Assembly: GCF_008254045.1 (NCBI RefSeq)
Contig: NZ_CP042425.1
Span: 5,394,001-5,458,000 of the forward strand
Length of the DNA stretch: 64,000 nucleotides
From: Limnoglobus roseus
Lineage (GTDB): Bacteria > Planctomycetota > Planctomycetia > Gemmatales > Gemmataceae
Direction of reading: 5' to 3'
The translations under genes and the position numbers were made by a program. Under the pieces are notes generated by a model. That model did not search any database, was not told the origin of the DNA, and worked only from the letters and a program-made list of their open reading frames with translations. Positions 8,664 through 16,269 of this stretch are shown here, piece after piece. Every line of letters starts with the position of its first letter. Within the stretch, counting starts at the first letter, position 1.

Positions 8664-8713
8664 CGAGTAAACCTCCCGTGAAACCACGGGTGAGCCGGAA
8701 GGCTTACTCTCGG

Positions 8714-8746
8714 CCCCCGGTCAGGTGACACTGACCGGGGGTTTTT
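8714..8746 (+). terminator. Strong rho-independent terminator
   Basis: CCCCCGGTCAG and CTGACCGGGGG form a perfect 11-bp stem with a short loop, followed by TTTTT. It would stop rightward transcription, but no rightward gene ends just before it. It sits between integrase 1 and the tRNA fragment and may insulate the element from its target. Confidence 0.7.
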
Positions 8747-8835
8747 CGCGTACCGTGCCTCGAACCGTGCCCGGGAGCTGTGACGGGAGATCGTGCGATA
8801 TTCCCGAAACCCTTTGCTCCCAAGCATTTCCTACT

Positions 8836-8883
8836 AGTCGGGCTGACAGGATTCGAACCTGCGACCTCTTGGTCCCGAACCAA
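8836..8883 (-). repeat. tRNA-Pro(CGG) 3'-half fragment, attachment-site copy 1
   Basis: On the minus strand this is the anticodon arm (loop TTCGGGA, anticodon CGG), variable region, T arm with GGTTCGAATCC, and acceptor 3' strand of a tRNA-Pro. The bases that should form the D arm and 5' acceptor are not tRNA-like, so this is only a half gene. The same 48 bases occur in the same orientation at 62403-62450. Confidence 0.85.
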
Positions 8884-9075
8884 GCGACACCACGTTCAGG
8901 CGCTGGATTTCTAGGCAATTATCAGGTCTCCGATTCCTGTTACATCCCACGTTACATCCTGTCGGACGACCTCCTGCGGGTCGCGCTTTCATCGGGTGGC
9001 CTTCCTCCGCGAGTCAAGGCCGCAGTGATTGCAATGATTCAAACGCATGAGAATCAACAAACTGAGGCCACCTAA
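8884..9075 (+). pseudogene. Possible C-terminal remnant of a gene fused to the tRNA fragment
   Basis: The frame that reads through the tRNA fragment continues to a stop at 9075, ending with a segment (DDLLRVALSSGGLPPRVKAAVIAMI) that resembles the C-terminal tails of planctomycete tyrosine recombinases. It has no start of its own apart from the tRNA-derived part. It may be the leftover end of a lost integrase. Weak evidence. Confidence 0.25.
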
Positions 9076-9223
9076 GGCTTTGGTATGACTTTGTTTTACT
9101 TTTGGGGCTACACTTCCCCGACCGCCCGCGTGACCCGCGGACGCGGAGTCACGAACCCTAGGCTGTGTCTGAAAAGCGGTTGGTGGGGCGTAGAATGCGT
9201 GGCCCTCCCACCGGACGACCGCC

Positions 9224-9655
9224 ATGCAGACGCCGCGCTACGCCCTGACCGATGCCCAGTGGGCCGCCCTCGGCCCGCTCCTGCCGCCGGCCAAGCCCGG
9301 CGGGCGGCCGCCGTCCGACCCGCGGCGACTGATCGACGCCATGCTCTGGGTGCTGCACACCGGGGCCCCGTGGCGGGACTTGCCCGACCGGCACGGGCCG
9401 TGGCAGACGGCGTACCACCGATTCAACGCGTACCGCCAGGACGGCATCTGGGACCGGGTGGTCGAGCACCTGCAGCGGCACGCCGACCTGGACCACGGGC
9501 AATGGAACGTCGACGGAACGGTGGTGCGGGCCGCCCGGCCGGCCGCCGGGGCGAAAAAAAAAGGCGGTGGCCGGCGAGCCGGCCGATCACGCCCTGGGCC
9601 GCAGCCGAGGCGGGTGGGGGACCAAGGTGCACTTGGTGTGCGACCGGGCCGGTAA
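9224..9655 (+). CDS. IS5-family transposase, frame A
   Basis: The 143-residue first frame holds the N-terminal DUF4096-type region (YALTDAQWAALGPLLPPAK..GGRP) and the first catalytic-region segment (VDGTVVRAARP). After an AKKK encoded by nine consecutive A (9554-9562) the translation loses similarity (GGGRRAGRSRPGPQ..), so only residues up to the A-run are functional transposase. Normal production of the full enzyme needs a shift into the frame at 9567. Confidence 0.8.
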   Translation: MQTPRYALTDAQWAALGPLLPPAKPGGRPPSDPRRLIDAMLWVLHTGAPWRDLPDRHGPWQTAYHRFNAYRQDGIWDRVVEHLQRHADLDHGQWNVDGTVVRAARPAAGAKKKGGGRRAGRSRPGPQPRRVGDQGALGVRPGR

Positions 9656-10031
9656 CCCGCTGGCCGCGGTGCTGACCGGCGGCCAGGAGCCAGAGGTCGT
9701 GCACCTGGCCGCCGCCCTGGCGGCCGTCCCGAAGGGCCTCGGGCCGCCGAAGGCCCTGGCCGGGGACAAGGGGTACTCGGCCAACCGGGTGCGGGCGACG
9801 TTGCTCGCCGCTGGCATCGAGGACGTGATCGCCCGCCGCAAGGACGAGTTGGCCCGATTGCCCGCACCGCCGGCGTTCGACACGGGCAAGTACAAGCGGC
9901 GGAACGTCATCGAGCGGCTGAACGGGTGGTTGAAGGAGCGGCGGCGGGTGGCCACCCGGTACGAGAAGTTGGCCGTCAACTTCCGGGCCATGATCCAACT
10001 CGCCTTCGCCCTGTGGTACCTGACACCGTAG
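9567..10031 (+). CDS. IS5-family transposase, frame B (DDE catalytic part)
   Basis: The 154-residue second frame carries the rest of the transposase: GRSRGGWGTKVHLVCDRAGNPL, a GDKGYSANRVR segment with the second catalytic Asp, and the YKRRNVIERLNGWLK segment with the catalytic Glu and the Y-x2-R-x3-E signature. GTG 9567 may not be a real start. Skipping one base in the A9 run joins frame A directly into this frame (AKK-KAVAGEPADHALGRSRGG), giving a complete transposase of about 268 residues. Whether this is programmed slippage or an inactivating insertion cannot be told from one copy. Confidence 0.8.
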   Translation: MAGEPADHALGRSRGGWGTKVHLVCDRAGNPLAAVLTGGQEPEVVHLAAALAAVPKGLGPPKALAGDKGYSANRVRATLLAAGIEDVIARRKDELARLPAPPAFDTGKYKRRNVIERLNGWLKERRRVATRYEKLAVNFRAMIQLAFALWYLTP

Positions 10032-10099
10032 CTTTTCAGACACAGCCTAACCCCCGCGCGGGCTCGCGAAGGCCCGGCACCACCAAACGGAGAGTTGAC

Positions 10100-10453
10100 G
10101 TGAGTTTCAAATCGAACTTCCTGGCCGCGATCGCGGCCCCCCGGTTCAAGGACGCGGACACGCCGTGGGGCCGCGTCCGCGTGCTGGCCCTCACGGGCGA
10201 CGCCTACGACAGGTACGCGGCCGCCCGGGCGAAGACCAAGTCCGTCACCCGCGGCAACGCCCTGTTCGTGGTCGCGACCGTGGTCGACCCGGAGACCAAC
10301 AAGCCGGTCTTCACCGAAGACGACGTGGACGACCTGTGCGACGGGAACACGTCCGCCGTCCTGGCCCTCGCCGAACTCGCCACGTCGGTCAACGCGGAGG
10401 ACGAGTTCCTCGACGCCGAGGGAAAAGGGACGGCCGCCGGCACGACTGGTTGA
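10100..10453 (+). CDS. Phage tail assembly chaperone, short form (lambda gpG-like role)
   Basis: A 117-residue protein from GTG 10100, with GGAGAG five bases upstream. It contains a compact alpha/beta region (RVRVLALTGDAYDRYAAARAKTKSVTRGNALFVVATVVDPETNKPVF) and an acidic, helical C-terminus, as in tail assembly chaperones of siphoviruses. The assignment rests mainly on context: a small gene directly before a second small overlapping frame and a tape measure gene, with a -1 slippery heptamer near its end. Its role would be to coat the tape measure protein during tail assembly. Confidence 0.65.
   Translation: MSFKSNFLAAIAAPRFKDADTPWGRVRVLALTGDAYDRYAAARAKTKSVTRGNALFVVATVVDPETNKPVFTEDDVDDLCDGNTSAVLALAELATSVNAEDEFLDAEGKGTAAGTTG
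10420..10426 (+). other. Programmed -1 frameshift site GGGAAAA
   Basis: In the zero frame the bases read G GGA AAA, which fits the canonical X-XXY-YYZ slippery heptamer. Lambda uses GGGAAAG for gpG-gpGT. A -1 shift here bypasses the stop at 10451 and continues through R-D-G-R-R-H-D-W-L-K into the next frame to 10788, giving a fusion of about 229 residues. Confidence 0.65.
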
Positions 10454-10455
10454 AA

Positions 10456-10788
10456 ATGTGCCGGCGGTTCCGACTGCCCGAAGACGTCCTCAAGCCGCTG
10501 ATGACCGAGGCCGAGTTCCGCGCCCACCTGGCGGGCGTGAACCGGCTCGACGACCCCGAAGACCGCCTCGTCCACCTGGCGACGGTGGCGGCGACGATCC
10601 TGAACTTGATCGCGAGTTCGTCGTTGGTTTGCGGGAAGCCGCCCTTCGACGCGGACGACATCACGCCGTGGGCGAAGAAGGGGCGGCGGGCGGCCCCGGC
10701 CGGCGAGCAAGAGAAGAGTGACGAGGAGTACGCGGCGGCCGTGCAACAGCGGCTGGCGCAACACGCGAACGCAAGGGTCCGAGAATGA
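10456..10788 (+). CDS. Phage tail assembly chaperone, frameshift extension (gpT-like)
   Basis: The frame is open from 10165 to 10788 and reads convincingly from about 10440 (HDWLKMCRRFRLPEDVLKPL). It encodes 110 residues if started at ATG 10456. The sequence is helical with a PPFDADDITPWAKKG segment and an acidic/Gln-rich end. It most likely exists as the C-terminal part of the frameshift fusion with the preceding frame rather than as a separate protein. It overlaps the tape measure gene by ATGA, so translation is coupled. Confidence 0.65.
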   Translation: MCRRFRLPEDVLKPLMTEAEFRAHLAGVNRLDDPEDRLVHLATVAATILNLIASSSLVCGKPPFDADDITPWAKKGRRAAPAGEQEKSDEEYAAAVQQRLAQHANARVRE

Positions 10789-13718
10789 GCCGCGTCAACG
10801 TCGGAACCGTCGCCATCAAGGCCATCGTGGACGCCGAGGGCGTTGACACGGGCACGGACAAGTTCGCGAAGGAAGTCGGCAAACTGCCGAAGGTCGCGAC
10901 CGACGCCGAGGCGAAGTTGGACCGCCTCACCAAGTCGTTCAACGACGTGAGCCGGGCCGCGAAGCTGGCCAAGGACGCGACCGGCCAGTTCTCCGGTTCC
11001 ACCCTCAAATCGGTGCCGGGCGGGGCGGCCGCGGCCAACTTCCTCCGCAACGCGGGCGGCCGGTTCGGGGCCGGCCTCGGCCCGGACCTCGGCATCCTCG
11101 CCGGCGCGAAGCAGGAGGCCAAGGACTTCCAGCAGGCCGAGAGGATCTTTGACGACCTCCGGAAGCGGGAACAGAAACTCTTCCGGGGCGTCAACGCCAC
11201 GTTCGGCGTCCTCGGCGCTGGCAAGTCCACGTTCCAGGAGCGGGCCGCGCGGGCCGACGACCGGGAGCGGCGGCGGGTGGCCCGCGAGAAAGTCCTGACC
11301 GCGGACTCGTTCAACCTCCTCGACGACGTGCCCAAGCCCGGGCAGCCGGCCGCGTTCGGATCGTCGGACGCTTCCAAGCGGTCGCGCATCGCCTTCAGTC
11401 TCGCCGAGCAGCGGCGGAAGGAAGAGGAGAAGGCCGCGGCGACCACGCAGGCGTCGGCCAACCAGCGTCGCCAGGAAGCCGAATCCCAAGCCCAACGCCG
11501 GTCGCGCGTCGCCGGGTCCTTGGCCAACCAGAAACGGACGGAGGCCGAGGATCAGGCCCAACGTCGGTCGCGGATTGCCTTCTCCCTCGCCGAGCAGCGG
11601 CGGAAGGAGGAGGAGAAACAGCGCGCGGAAGAGGCCGAGCGGCGGGCGAACAGTCCGTTCGCCCGCGCCCAGCGCGGGGCCGGCGGACTCGTGTCGCCGT
11701 TGTTCAGTACGACGGTCGGCACGTTCCTCGGCACCGGGTTGAGCCGGATCGCCGGGACGGTGGCCGGGGCCGCGGGCCAACTCGTGTCCACCGGGTTGCA
11801 CACCTTCGAGTCGGCCGCCCTGAAGGCGGTGCAAGAGGGGATCAAGCGGGAGGACGCGGAAGTCTCGTTCGGCGCGCTGCTCGGGTCGTCGAAGCGGGGT
11901 AAGGCCCTCGTCGGCGACGTGACCGACCTCGCCCTCAAAACGCCGTTCTCGTCGTCGGAACTGCTCGACCAGTCGAAGTTGCTGCTGTCGTACGGCGTGG
12001 CGGCCGGCGACCTGACGAAGACCCTCGGCCGGTTGGGCGACGTGGCCAGCGGGGCGGGCGTGGACCTCGGCCGGCTGTCGCTGGCCTACGGGCAGGTGAT
12101 CGCCAAGGGCCGGTTGCAGGGCGGGGAGATTCGGCAGTTCACGGAAGCCGGCGTCGGCGTGCGGGACTTCGCGAACGCCTACAACGATCAGACCGGCAAG
12201 CGGGTCAGCGTGAACACCTTCCTCGGCCTGTCCGAACAGGGGCAGGTGTCCGCGGCCGTCGTGGAGAAGGCCTTCGAGAAGATGACCAGCGCCGGCGGGC
12301 GGTTCTTCGGCCTCATGGACGACAAGAGCCGCACGTTCGGCGGCCGGTTGCAGGCGCTGCGGGAGTCGGCAGACGTGTTCGCCGGGAAGGTCGGGAAGTC
12401 GTTCATCGACAACACCGGCGTCGGCAACTTCCTGGACCGCGTGACCGGGAAGATTCAGAAGTTCGACGCGGGCGGCGTGGACAACTTCTTCCGCGGCGCG
12501 GACCGCACCCTCGGGCCGTTCCTGACCCGGATCGGCGGCGGCCTACAGGGGTTGGCCGGCGGCGCGGGGGGCGACGTGTTCAAGGCGGACTGGGCCAAGT
12601 TCGACGAGCGGCTGAACGCGATCGTGGACAAGACCATCCCGTCCCTGCTGGACGGCGGCAAGGTCCTGATCGACGCCTTCCTCGAAGTCTCCATCACGGC
12701 CCTGGAAGCCTCGGACGCCCTCGTCCAGTTCGTGTCGTTTTTGGATCGCAATGCGCCGGGGCAGGGCATCAAGGACGCGACGAGGACGGCCGTGGACGTG
12801 TCGAGTTTTGGAACGACCTACCTGACCCGAAAGCTGTTCGGGTCGAACCCGGGGGGCGACGAAAATCGACCGATCCAACAGGCCGCCGCCGCCCTCCGCA
12901 GTCGCCAGGATGCGTTGCGACAACTTGACCCCGCCGGCCGGTTCCTCGCCGGGTCGCAACCGGCCGGCTTGGTCGGCGGGGCGGCCGACTTCTTCTTCGG
13001 GAAGGCGGGCCGGGACGCCGTGGACGACGGCCGACTTCGCCTCGGGAAACTCCTCGCGCCGGAGAACGTCCGGGCGGCCGGGGAGGCCCAGCGGCTGAAC
13101 AAACTCGCGATGGCGGACGGCCGGGAGAACCCCGGGCTGCACGCGGGCGACGTCCTGAAGTTCAACGACTATGCCGGCAAGGCCCGCACCGGTCTCGATC
13201 GGTTGAACAAGTCGTTCGACACGCTGGCCGAGCGGGCGGTGCCGGGGTTCGGGAAGAGCCTTGAGGACTTGAACCGGAGGCTGATGGAGCCGGAGAATCG
13301 GCCGTTCGACAACTTACAGAAGGAGTTGGCCACGGCGGATTGGGGCCGGCTGAAGGGGATGTTCCTCACCCCGCTCGGGTTCGAGGGGGGCCTGACGCAG
13401 AAGCAGGCGAACCGGGCGAAGGTCATGGCCGTCCAAGGGGCGTGGGACCGGTTCCACCAGCCCCTCGGCGACCCGCCGCCCCTGTTAACGGCCGGGTCCC
13501 AGCAGACGCAGTCGGCCATCACGCGGGCGTTGAACGCGGCCCAGCGGAACGAGAAGCCGACGGAGGAGAAGCTCCTGAAGTTCTTCGAGGACCTGAAACA
13601 GATTCAGGAGGACGCCTCGCTGAAGGAGTCCGACATGCTCACGGCCCTGGAGTCGATCGAGCGGAAGACGGGCACCGGGTTCAACCTCGTCAGAGTGAAC
13701 TTCGGCAACCCGAAGTAA
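10785..13718 (+). CDS. Phage tape measure protein
   Basis: A 977-residue protein. Residues 1-300 are helical and charged, with repeated blocks based on RRSRxAxSLAxQ(R)RKEEE (about 195-285) that form a coiled coil. From about 340 to 560 it matches the tape measure domain: AALKAVQEGIKREDAEVSF, KALVGDVTDLALKTPFSSSELL, LLLSYGV, then GEIRQFTEAGVGVR and GGRLQALRESADVFAGKVG. The family sets the length of the phage tail and goes into its lumen; a protein this size would correspond to a tail of roughly 140-150 nm by the usual rule. Start ATG overlaps the stop of the chaperone frame. No baseplate, tail-tip or head gene follows. Confidence 0.9.
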   Translation: MSRVNVGTVAIKAIVDAEGVDTGTDKFAKEVGKLPKVATDAEAKLDRLTKSFNDVSRAAKLAKDATGQFSGSTLKSVPGGAAAANFLRNAGGRFGAGLGPDLGILAGAKQEAKDFQQAERIFDDLRKREQKLFRGVNATFGVLGAGKSTFQERAARADDRERRRVAREKVLTADSFNLLDDVPKPGQPAAFGSSDASKRSRIAFSLAEQRRKEEEKAAATTQASANQRRQEAESQAQRRSRVAGSLANQKRTEAEDQAQRRSRIAFSLAEQRRKEEEKQRAEEAERRANSPFARAQRGAGGLVSPLFSTTVGTFLGTGLSRIAGTVAGAAGQLVSTGLHTFESAALKAVQEGIKREDAEVSFGALLGSSKRGKALVGDVTDLALKTPFSSSELLDQSKLLLSYGVAAGDLTKTLGRLGDVASGAGVDLGRLSLAYGQVIAKGRLQGGEIRQFTEAGVGVRDFANAYNDQTGKRVSVNTFLGLSEQGQVSAAVVEKAFEKMTSAGGRFFGLMDDKSRTFGGRLQALRESADVFAGKVGKSFIDNTGVGNFLDRVTGKIQKFDAGGVDNFFRGADRTLGPFLTRIGGGLQGLAGGAGGDVFKADWAKFDERLNAIVDKTIPSLLDGGKVLIDAFLEVSITALEASDALVQFVSFLDRNAPGQGIKDATRTAVDVSSFGTTYLTRKLFGSNPGGDENRPIQQAAAALRSRQDALRQLDPAGRFLAGSQPAGLVGGAADFFFGKAGRDAVDDGRLRLGKLLAPENVRAAGEAQRLNKLAMADGRENPGLHAGDVLKFNDYAGKARTGLDRLNKSFDTLAERAVPGFGKSLEDLNRRLMEPENRPFDNLQKELATADWGRLKGMFLTPLGFEGGLTQKQANRAKVMAVQGAWDRFHQPLGDPPPLLTAGSQQTQSAITRALNAAQRNEKPTEEKLLKFFEDLKQIQEDASLKESDMLTALESIERKTGTGFNLVRVNFGNPK

Positions 13719-13745
13719 CGGCCGACGAAACCCGAGACGAGCGCG

Positions 13746-13777
13746 ACGCCGGGCGGTTGCCCGGCGTTTGTCGTTTC
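13746..13777 (+). terminator. Terminator after the tape measure gene
   Basis: ACGCCGGGC, loop GGTT, GCCCGGCGT, then TTGTCGTTTCT. A perfect 9-bp stem followed by a T-rich stretch, 28 bases after the stop codon. It closes the three-gene tail block. Confidence 0.7.
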
Positions 13778-13899
13778 TACGCCGGCGGGCCGCCTACCGA
13801 CCTTGTCATGCCATTCACGATGTGCGATCGTCCTCCCCCTCACCGCCGCTGTGTCGCCGCCACGGCGGGCGGCGGTGAGGGATTTCCCAAGGGCAAAGC

Positions 13900-14448
13900 A
13901 TGTTCAAGTTCGTACTGGTCGGCCTGATGACCGTTCTCGTGGCCGGGTTCGCCCCGGCCGAGGACGCCCCGAAGCCGCCGGCCCCGCAGAAGGAGCACGG
14001 GTGGCTGAAGCAACTCGAAGGCGAGTGGGCGTGCGAGAGTGAGGCGGTGTTCGAACCGGGCAAGCCGGCCGTGAAGTGCCGGGGCACGGAGACGGTCAAG
14101 TCGCTCGGCGGGTTCTGGACCGTCGGGGAGATGAAGGGCGAGTTCATGGGCACGCCCGTGACGGGCATCATGACCGTCGGGTACGACGCGAAGAAGGGGA
14201 AGTACGTGGGCACGTGGGTGTGCTCGATGGACGGCCACTTGTGTACCTACGAGGGCTCGGTGGACGCGGCCGGCAAGGTTCTGACGCTGGAGACCGAGGG
14301 CGTGCACCCGGCGACCGGGAAGGCGGTCAAGATGAAGGACGTGCTAGAGATGAAGGACAAGGACACGCGGGTCATGACGTCGTCCGCCCAGGGGGCGGAC
14401 GGGAAGTGGGAGACGTTCATGACCATGACGGCCAAGCGGAAGAAGTAG
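13900..14448 (+). CDS. DUF1579-family secreted protein
   Basis: A 182-residue protein with an N-terminal signal peptide (FKFVLVGLMTVLVAGFAPAEDA). The mature part matches DUF1579: a WLKQLEGEWACESEA start, the SLGGFWTVGEMKGEFMG..VTGIMTVGYDAKKGKYVGTWV core, and a final DGKWETFMTMT strand. These are beta-barrel, lipocalin-like proteins, common as secreted proteins in planctomycetes, with unknown ligand. It has its own terminator and lies after the terminator of the tail block, so it is not a tail gene by transcription. Confidence 0.8.
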   Translation: MFKFVLVGLMTVLVAGFAPAEDAPKPPAPQKEHGWLKQLEGEWACESEAVFEPGKPAVKCRGTETVKSLGGFWTVGEMKGEFMGTPVTGIMTVGYDAKKGKYVGTWVCSMDGHLCTYEGSVDAAGKVLTLETEGVHPATGKAVKMKDVLEMKDKDTRVMTSSAQGADGKWETFMTMTAKRKK

Positions 14449-14469
14449 GGCGGACAACCACGACCGTCG

Positions 14470-14503
14470 CGACGCCGGGGAGGTTCCCGGCGTCGTTCGT
14501 TTT
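14470..14503 (+). terminator. Terminator after the DUF1579 gene
   Basis: CGACGCCGGG and CCCGGCGTCG form a perfect 10-bp stem around GAGGTT, followed by TTCGTTTT. It resembles the terminator after the tape measure gene in stem sequence (GACGCCGGG). Confidence 0.7.
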
Positions 14504-14599
14504 CGCGCCGGCGGCTCGGGCCACGCCCGAGGGGCAAAAGGGTGCTAAGAAGCAAGGGTTCCGACCCCGCGGGGCCTCCGCTCTCAACGGACTTTTCGC

Positions 14600-15061
14600 A
14601 TGACGTCGCACCCCTTCCTCGGCCGCACGCTCGGGGCGGTCGGCTGTTCCGCGGTTCTCGCCCTGTCCGGCTGTGAGTTCCAACCTCCGACCGCCCCGGC
14701 CGAGACGCCGGCCCAGTCGACGTCCCCGGCCTACCCGATGAAGGTCGAGTTCCTCACCTTCACCGCCGCGTGGTGCCCGCACTGTAAGCGGGTCCCGGCG
14801 TTGCTGGAACGGTTGCGGGCGGCGGCCCCGGGCGTGCCCTTCCGGGCCATCGACATCGACCTCCCCGGGAACGCCGACCTGGTCAAGAAGTTCGCCCCCA
14901 AGGGCGTGCCGTACACGGTCATCACGCTCGACGTCGAGTCGTTCCGGACGATCCGCGGGCTGGCGTCTTACGAGGACACCAAGGCCGTCCTGGACGACGC
15001 GATCGCGACGCGGGACCGGGTGATTGCAACCCGCGACCGCGTGGTCGGGGCCGGGCAGTAA
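14600..15061 (+). CDS. Thioredoxin-fold lipoprotein with a CPHC motif
   Basis: A 153-residue protein. The N-terminus is a lipoprotein signal with the lipobox LSGC (Cys25 lipidated). A thioredoxin-like domain begins near residue 50: VEFLTFTAAWCPHCKR holds the redox pair Cys-Pro-His-Cys, and KGVPYTVITLD gives the cis-Pro loop. It probably acts as a membrane-anchored thiol-disulfide oxidoreductase outside the cytoplasmic membrane. The domain is short but complete. The C-terminus has a repeated AIATRDRV / VIATRDRV. Confidence 0.8.
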   Translation: MTSHPFLGRTLGAVGCSAVLALSGCEFQPPTAPAETPAQSTSPAYPMKVEFLTFTAAWCPHCKRVPALLERLRAAAPGVPFRAIDIDLPGNADLVKKFAPKGVPYTVITLDVESFRTIRGLASYEDTKAVLDDAIATRDRVIATRDRVVGAGQ

Positions 15062-15242
15062 CCGCTTGCCATCTGTCCCCGATCTTCGGGTTCCCGGAGG
15101 AAGTCGGAGGGATGGAGCGAGACGTCGCACGTCGCTCCCGGTGGTACCGTCTGCCGGCCCTGCTCGCTTCGCGACCACCACATCACGAATCGATTCTGCC
15201 GAAGAAGCCGGACGCGACGGCCCGGTCCTTTTTGCCCGTTGC

Positions 15243-15668
15243 TTACCCCGTATGCCCGAGGTCACTCGGCTTCAGCCCGTCCAGCGCCGTCCGGGGCCGG
15301 CCGGCCGTGACCTCGGGGACGTACGGCACGTGGCCGAAGTCTTCGGGGCGCATGCCGTCGAGGACGGTCTTCGGCCGCTCGACCTTCTTCTTCGCCGGCC
15401 TCAGTCCGAGCGCCCGCCGGCACGCCGGGGTCAGGCCGAGTTTGCCGCTGATGAGCATGAGCTTGTCGAAGCTGATGCCCATGCCGATGTCGCCCTTCGG
15501 GTCGTCGGCCTTGGCGTGGAACCGGTCGACGTACTTGCACGCCATCTTCATCGCGTGCCGGTCCAGGCGGGTGAGGCCGAGTAGTTCGGCGTTGGCGATG
15601 AGGTCGGCCCACAGTTGTTCGCCGTCCGGGCCAAGGCCGGCGGGCTTCAGGAAGTCGTCGTCGGGCAC
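15243..15668 (-). CDS. Phage terminase small subunit, P27 family
   Basis: About 141 residues from GTG 15668. The pattern is that of P27-type small terminases: PAGLGPDGEQLWADLIANAELLGLTRLDRHAMKMACKYVDRF, then FDKLMLISGKLGLTPACRRALGL. The C-terminal tail contains two copies of a degenerate TxLDGL/M-x-P-x-D-x-GH motif. The small subunit recognises phage DNA for packaging; no large subunit, portal or head gene is visible nearby, and it is on the opposite strand from the tail block, so it is probably an isolated remnant. A frame extension upstream to 15782 crosses the operator-like palindrome and is unlikely to be translated. Confidence 0.75.
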   Translation of the reverse strand: MPDDDFLKPAGLGPDGEQLWADLIANAELLGLTRLDRHAMKMACKYVDRFHAKADDPKGDIGMGISFDKLMLISGKLGLTPACRRALGLRPAKKKVERPKTVLDGMRPEDFGHVPYVPEVTAGRPRTALDGLKPSDLGHTG

Positions 15669-15702
15669 GGGAGAACCCTCACAATCGGAGATCAGGGGTG
15701 TA

Positions 15703-15719
15703 GTTATACCAAGTATAAC
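15703..15719. promoter_or_regulatory. Operator-like palindrome upstream of the terminase gene
   Basis: GTTATAC-CAA-GTATAAC, a perfect 7-bp inverted repeat with a 3-base spacer, 35-51 bases ahead of the terminase start. It stands out as AT-rich in GC-rich DNA and also contains TATAAC-like -10 sequence on both strands. Confidence 0.4.
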
Positions 15720-16046
15720 GTAGGCCCGCGACCCGGATCCCGCGGCCCCTTTTTTTGTTTTTCGGCCAAAAATGTACGCCACCCGGTGTGGTCAGGGTTC
15801 TCGACCGCCCAAGTCAGAACCCCCCACCCCTGTTCAGGCGGGGGCGTACCCTCCCCGGTGCGAGAACCGGTACCCACTCCCAAGCCATCTGTGGTGAGGC
15901 CGAGTGTGAAGGCCGCACGCTCGCATTGCCGGCGCTACGATGATGTGATCAGCACCACGCGAGGGCAGACCATGGCCGGCGACACGGGCAAAGGGGTCCG
16001 ACACGAGAGCATCGCGCTGCAGAGCAACAGCGCCGAAGGGGGCGTG

Positions 16047-16235
16047 ATGTACAGCGACAACGAACTCCGATTCCTTCGGGCGGTCGATGCGTACAAGGCG
16101 AAGAACAGGGTGAAGTTCCCGACGGCCGTGGACCTGCTCCGCGTGGCGGTACAAGTCGGGTATCGGCCACCGGAGGACGTACCCCACTTCGCGCCGGCGG
16201 TCCACAACCCTGCCGATCAGATCGTTCGGTCCTAA
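16047..16235 (+). CDS. Small hypothetical protein (62 aa)
   Basis: Starting at ATG 16047, with AAGGGGG a few bases upstream; ATG 15972 is an in-frame alternative that adds 25 residues. The sequence (MYSDNELRFLRAVDAYKAKNRVKFPTA.DLLRVAVQVGYRPP) resembles a common type of short planctomycete protein with a RF-x-A-x-D-x-YK pattern, often found near phage-like and integrated elements. It could be a small DNA-binding protein. It lies 34 bases before an AlpA-like gene on the same strand. Confidence 0.55.
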   Translation: MYSDNELRFLRAVDAYKAKNRVKFPTAVDLLRVAVQVGYRPPEDVPHFAPAVHNPADQIVRS

Positions 16236-16269
16236 AACGTCTCGCCGTACTCTCCCAGGGCGCTATCGG

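Larger units (their letters stand above)
9161..10047 (+). mobile_element. IS5-like insertion sequence, 887 bp
   Basis: The ends are perfect 17-bp inverted repeats (GGCTGTGTCTGAAAAGC at 9161-9177 and its complement at 10031-10047), flanked on both sides by TA, consistent with a 2-bp target duplication. Two overlapping frames on the plus strand make up an IS5/IS427-type transposase. The element lies between the tRNA fragment and the phage tail genes. Confidence 0.9.

Noticed and set aside
8836..8883. A complete tRNA-Pro gene
   Set aside because: The D arm and 5' acceptor are missing; only the 3' half is present here and at 62403.
15669..15782. A 179-residue form of the terminase small subunit
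   Set aside because: The extra N-terminus crosses the operator-like palindrome and is not similar to the family; GTG 15668 is preferred.
10785..15782. A tailocin or contractile injection system
   Set aside because: No sheath, baseplate, spike or AAA ATPase genes; only a tape measure and chaperones are present.
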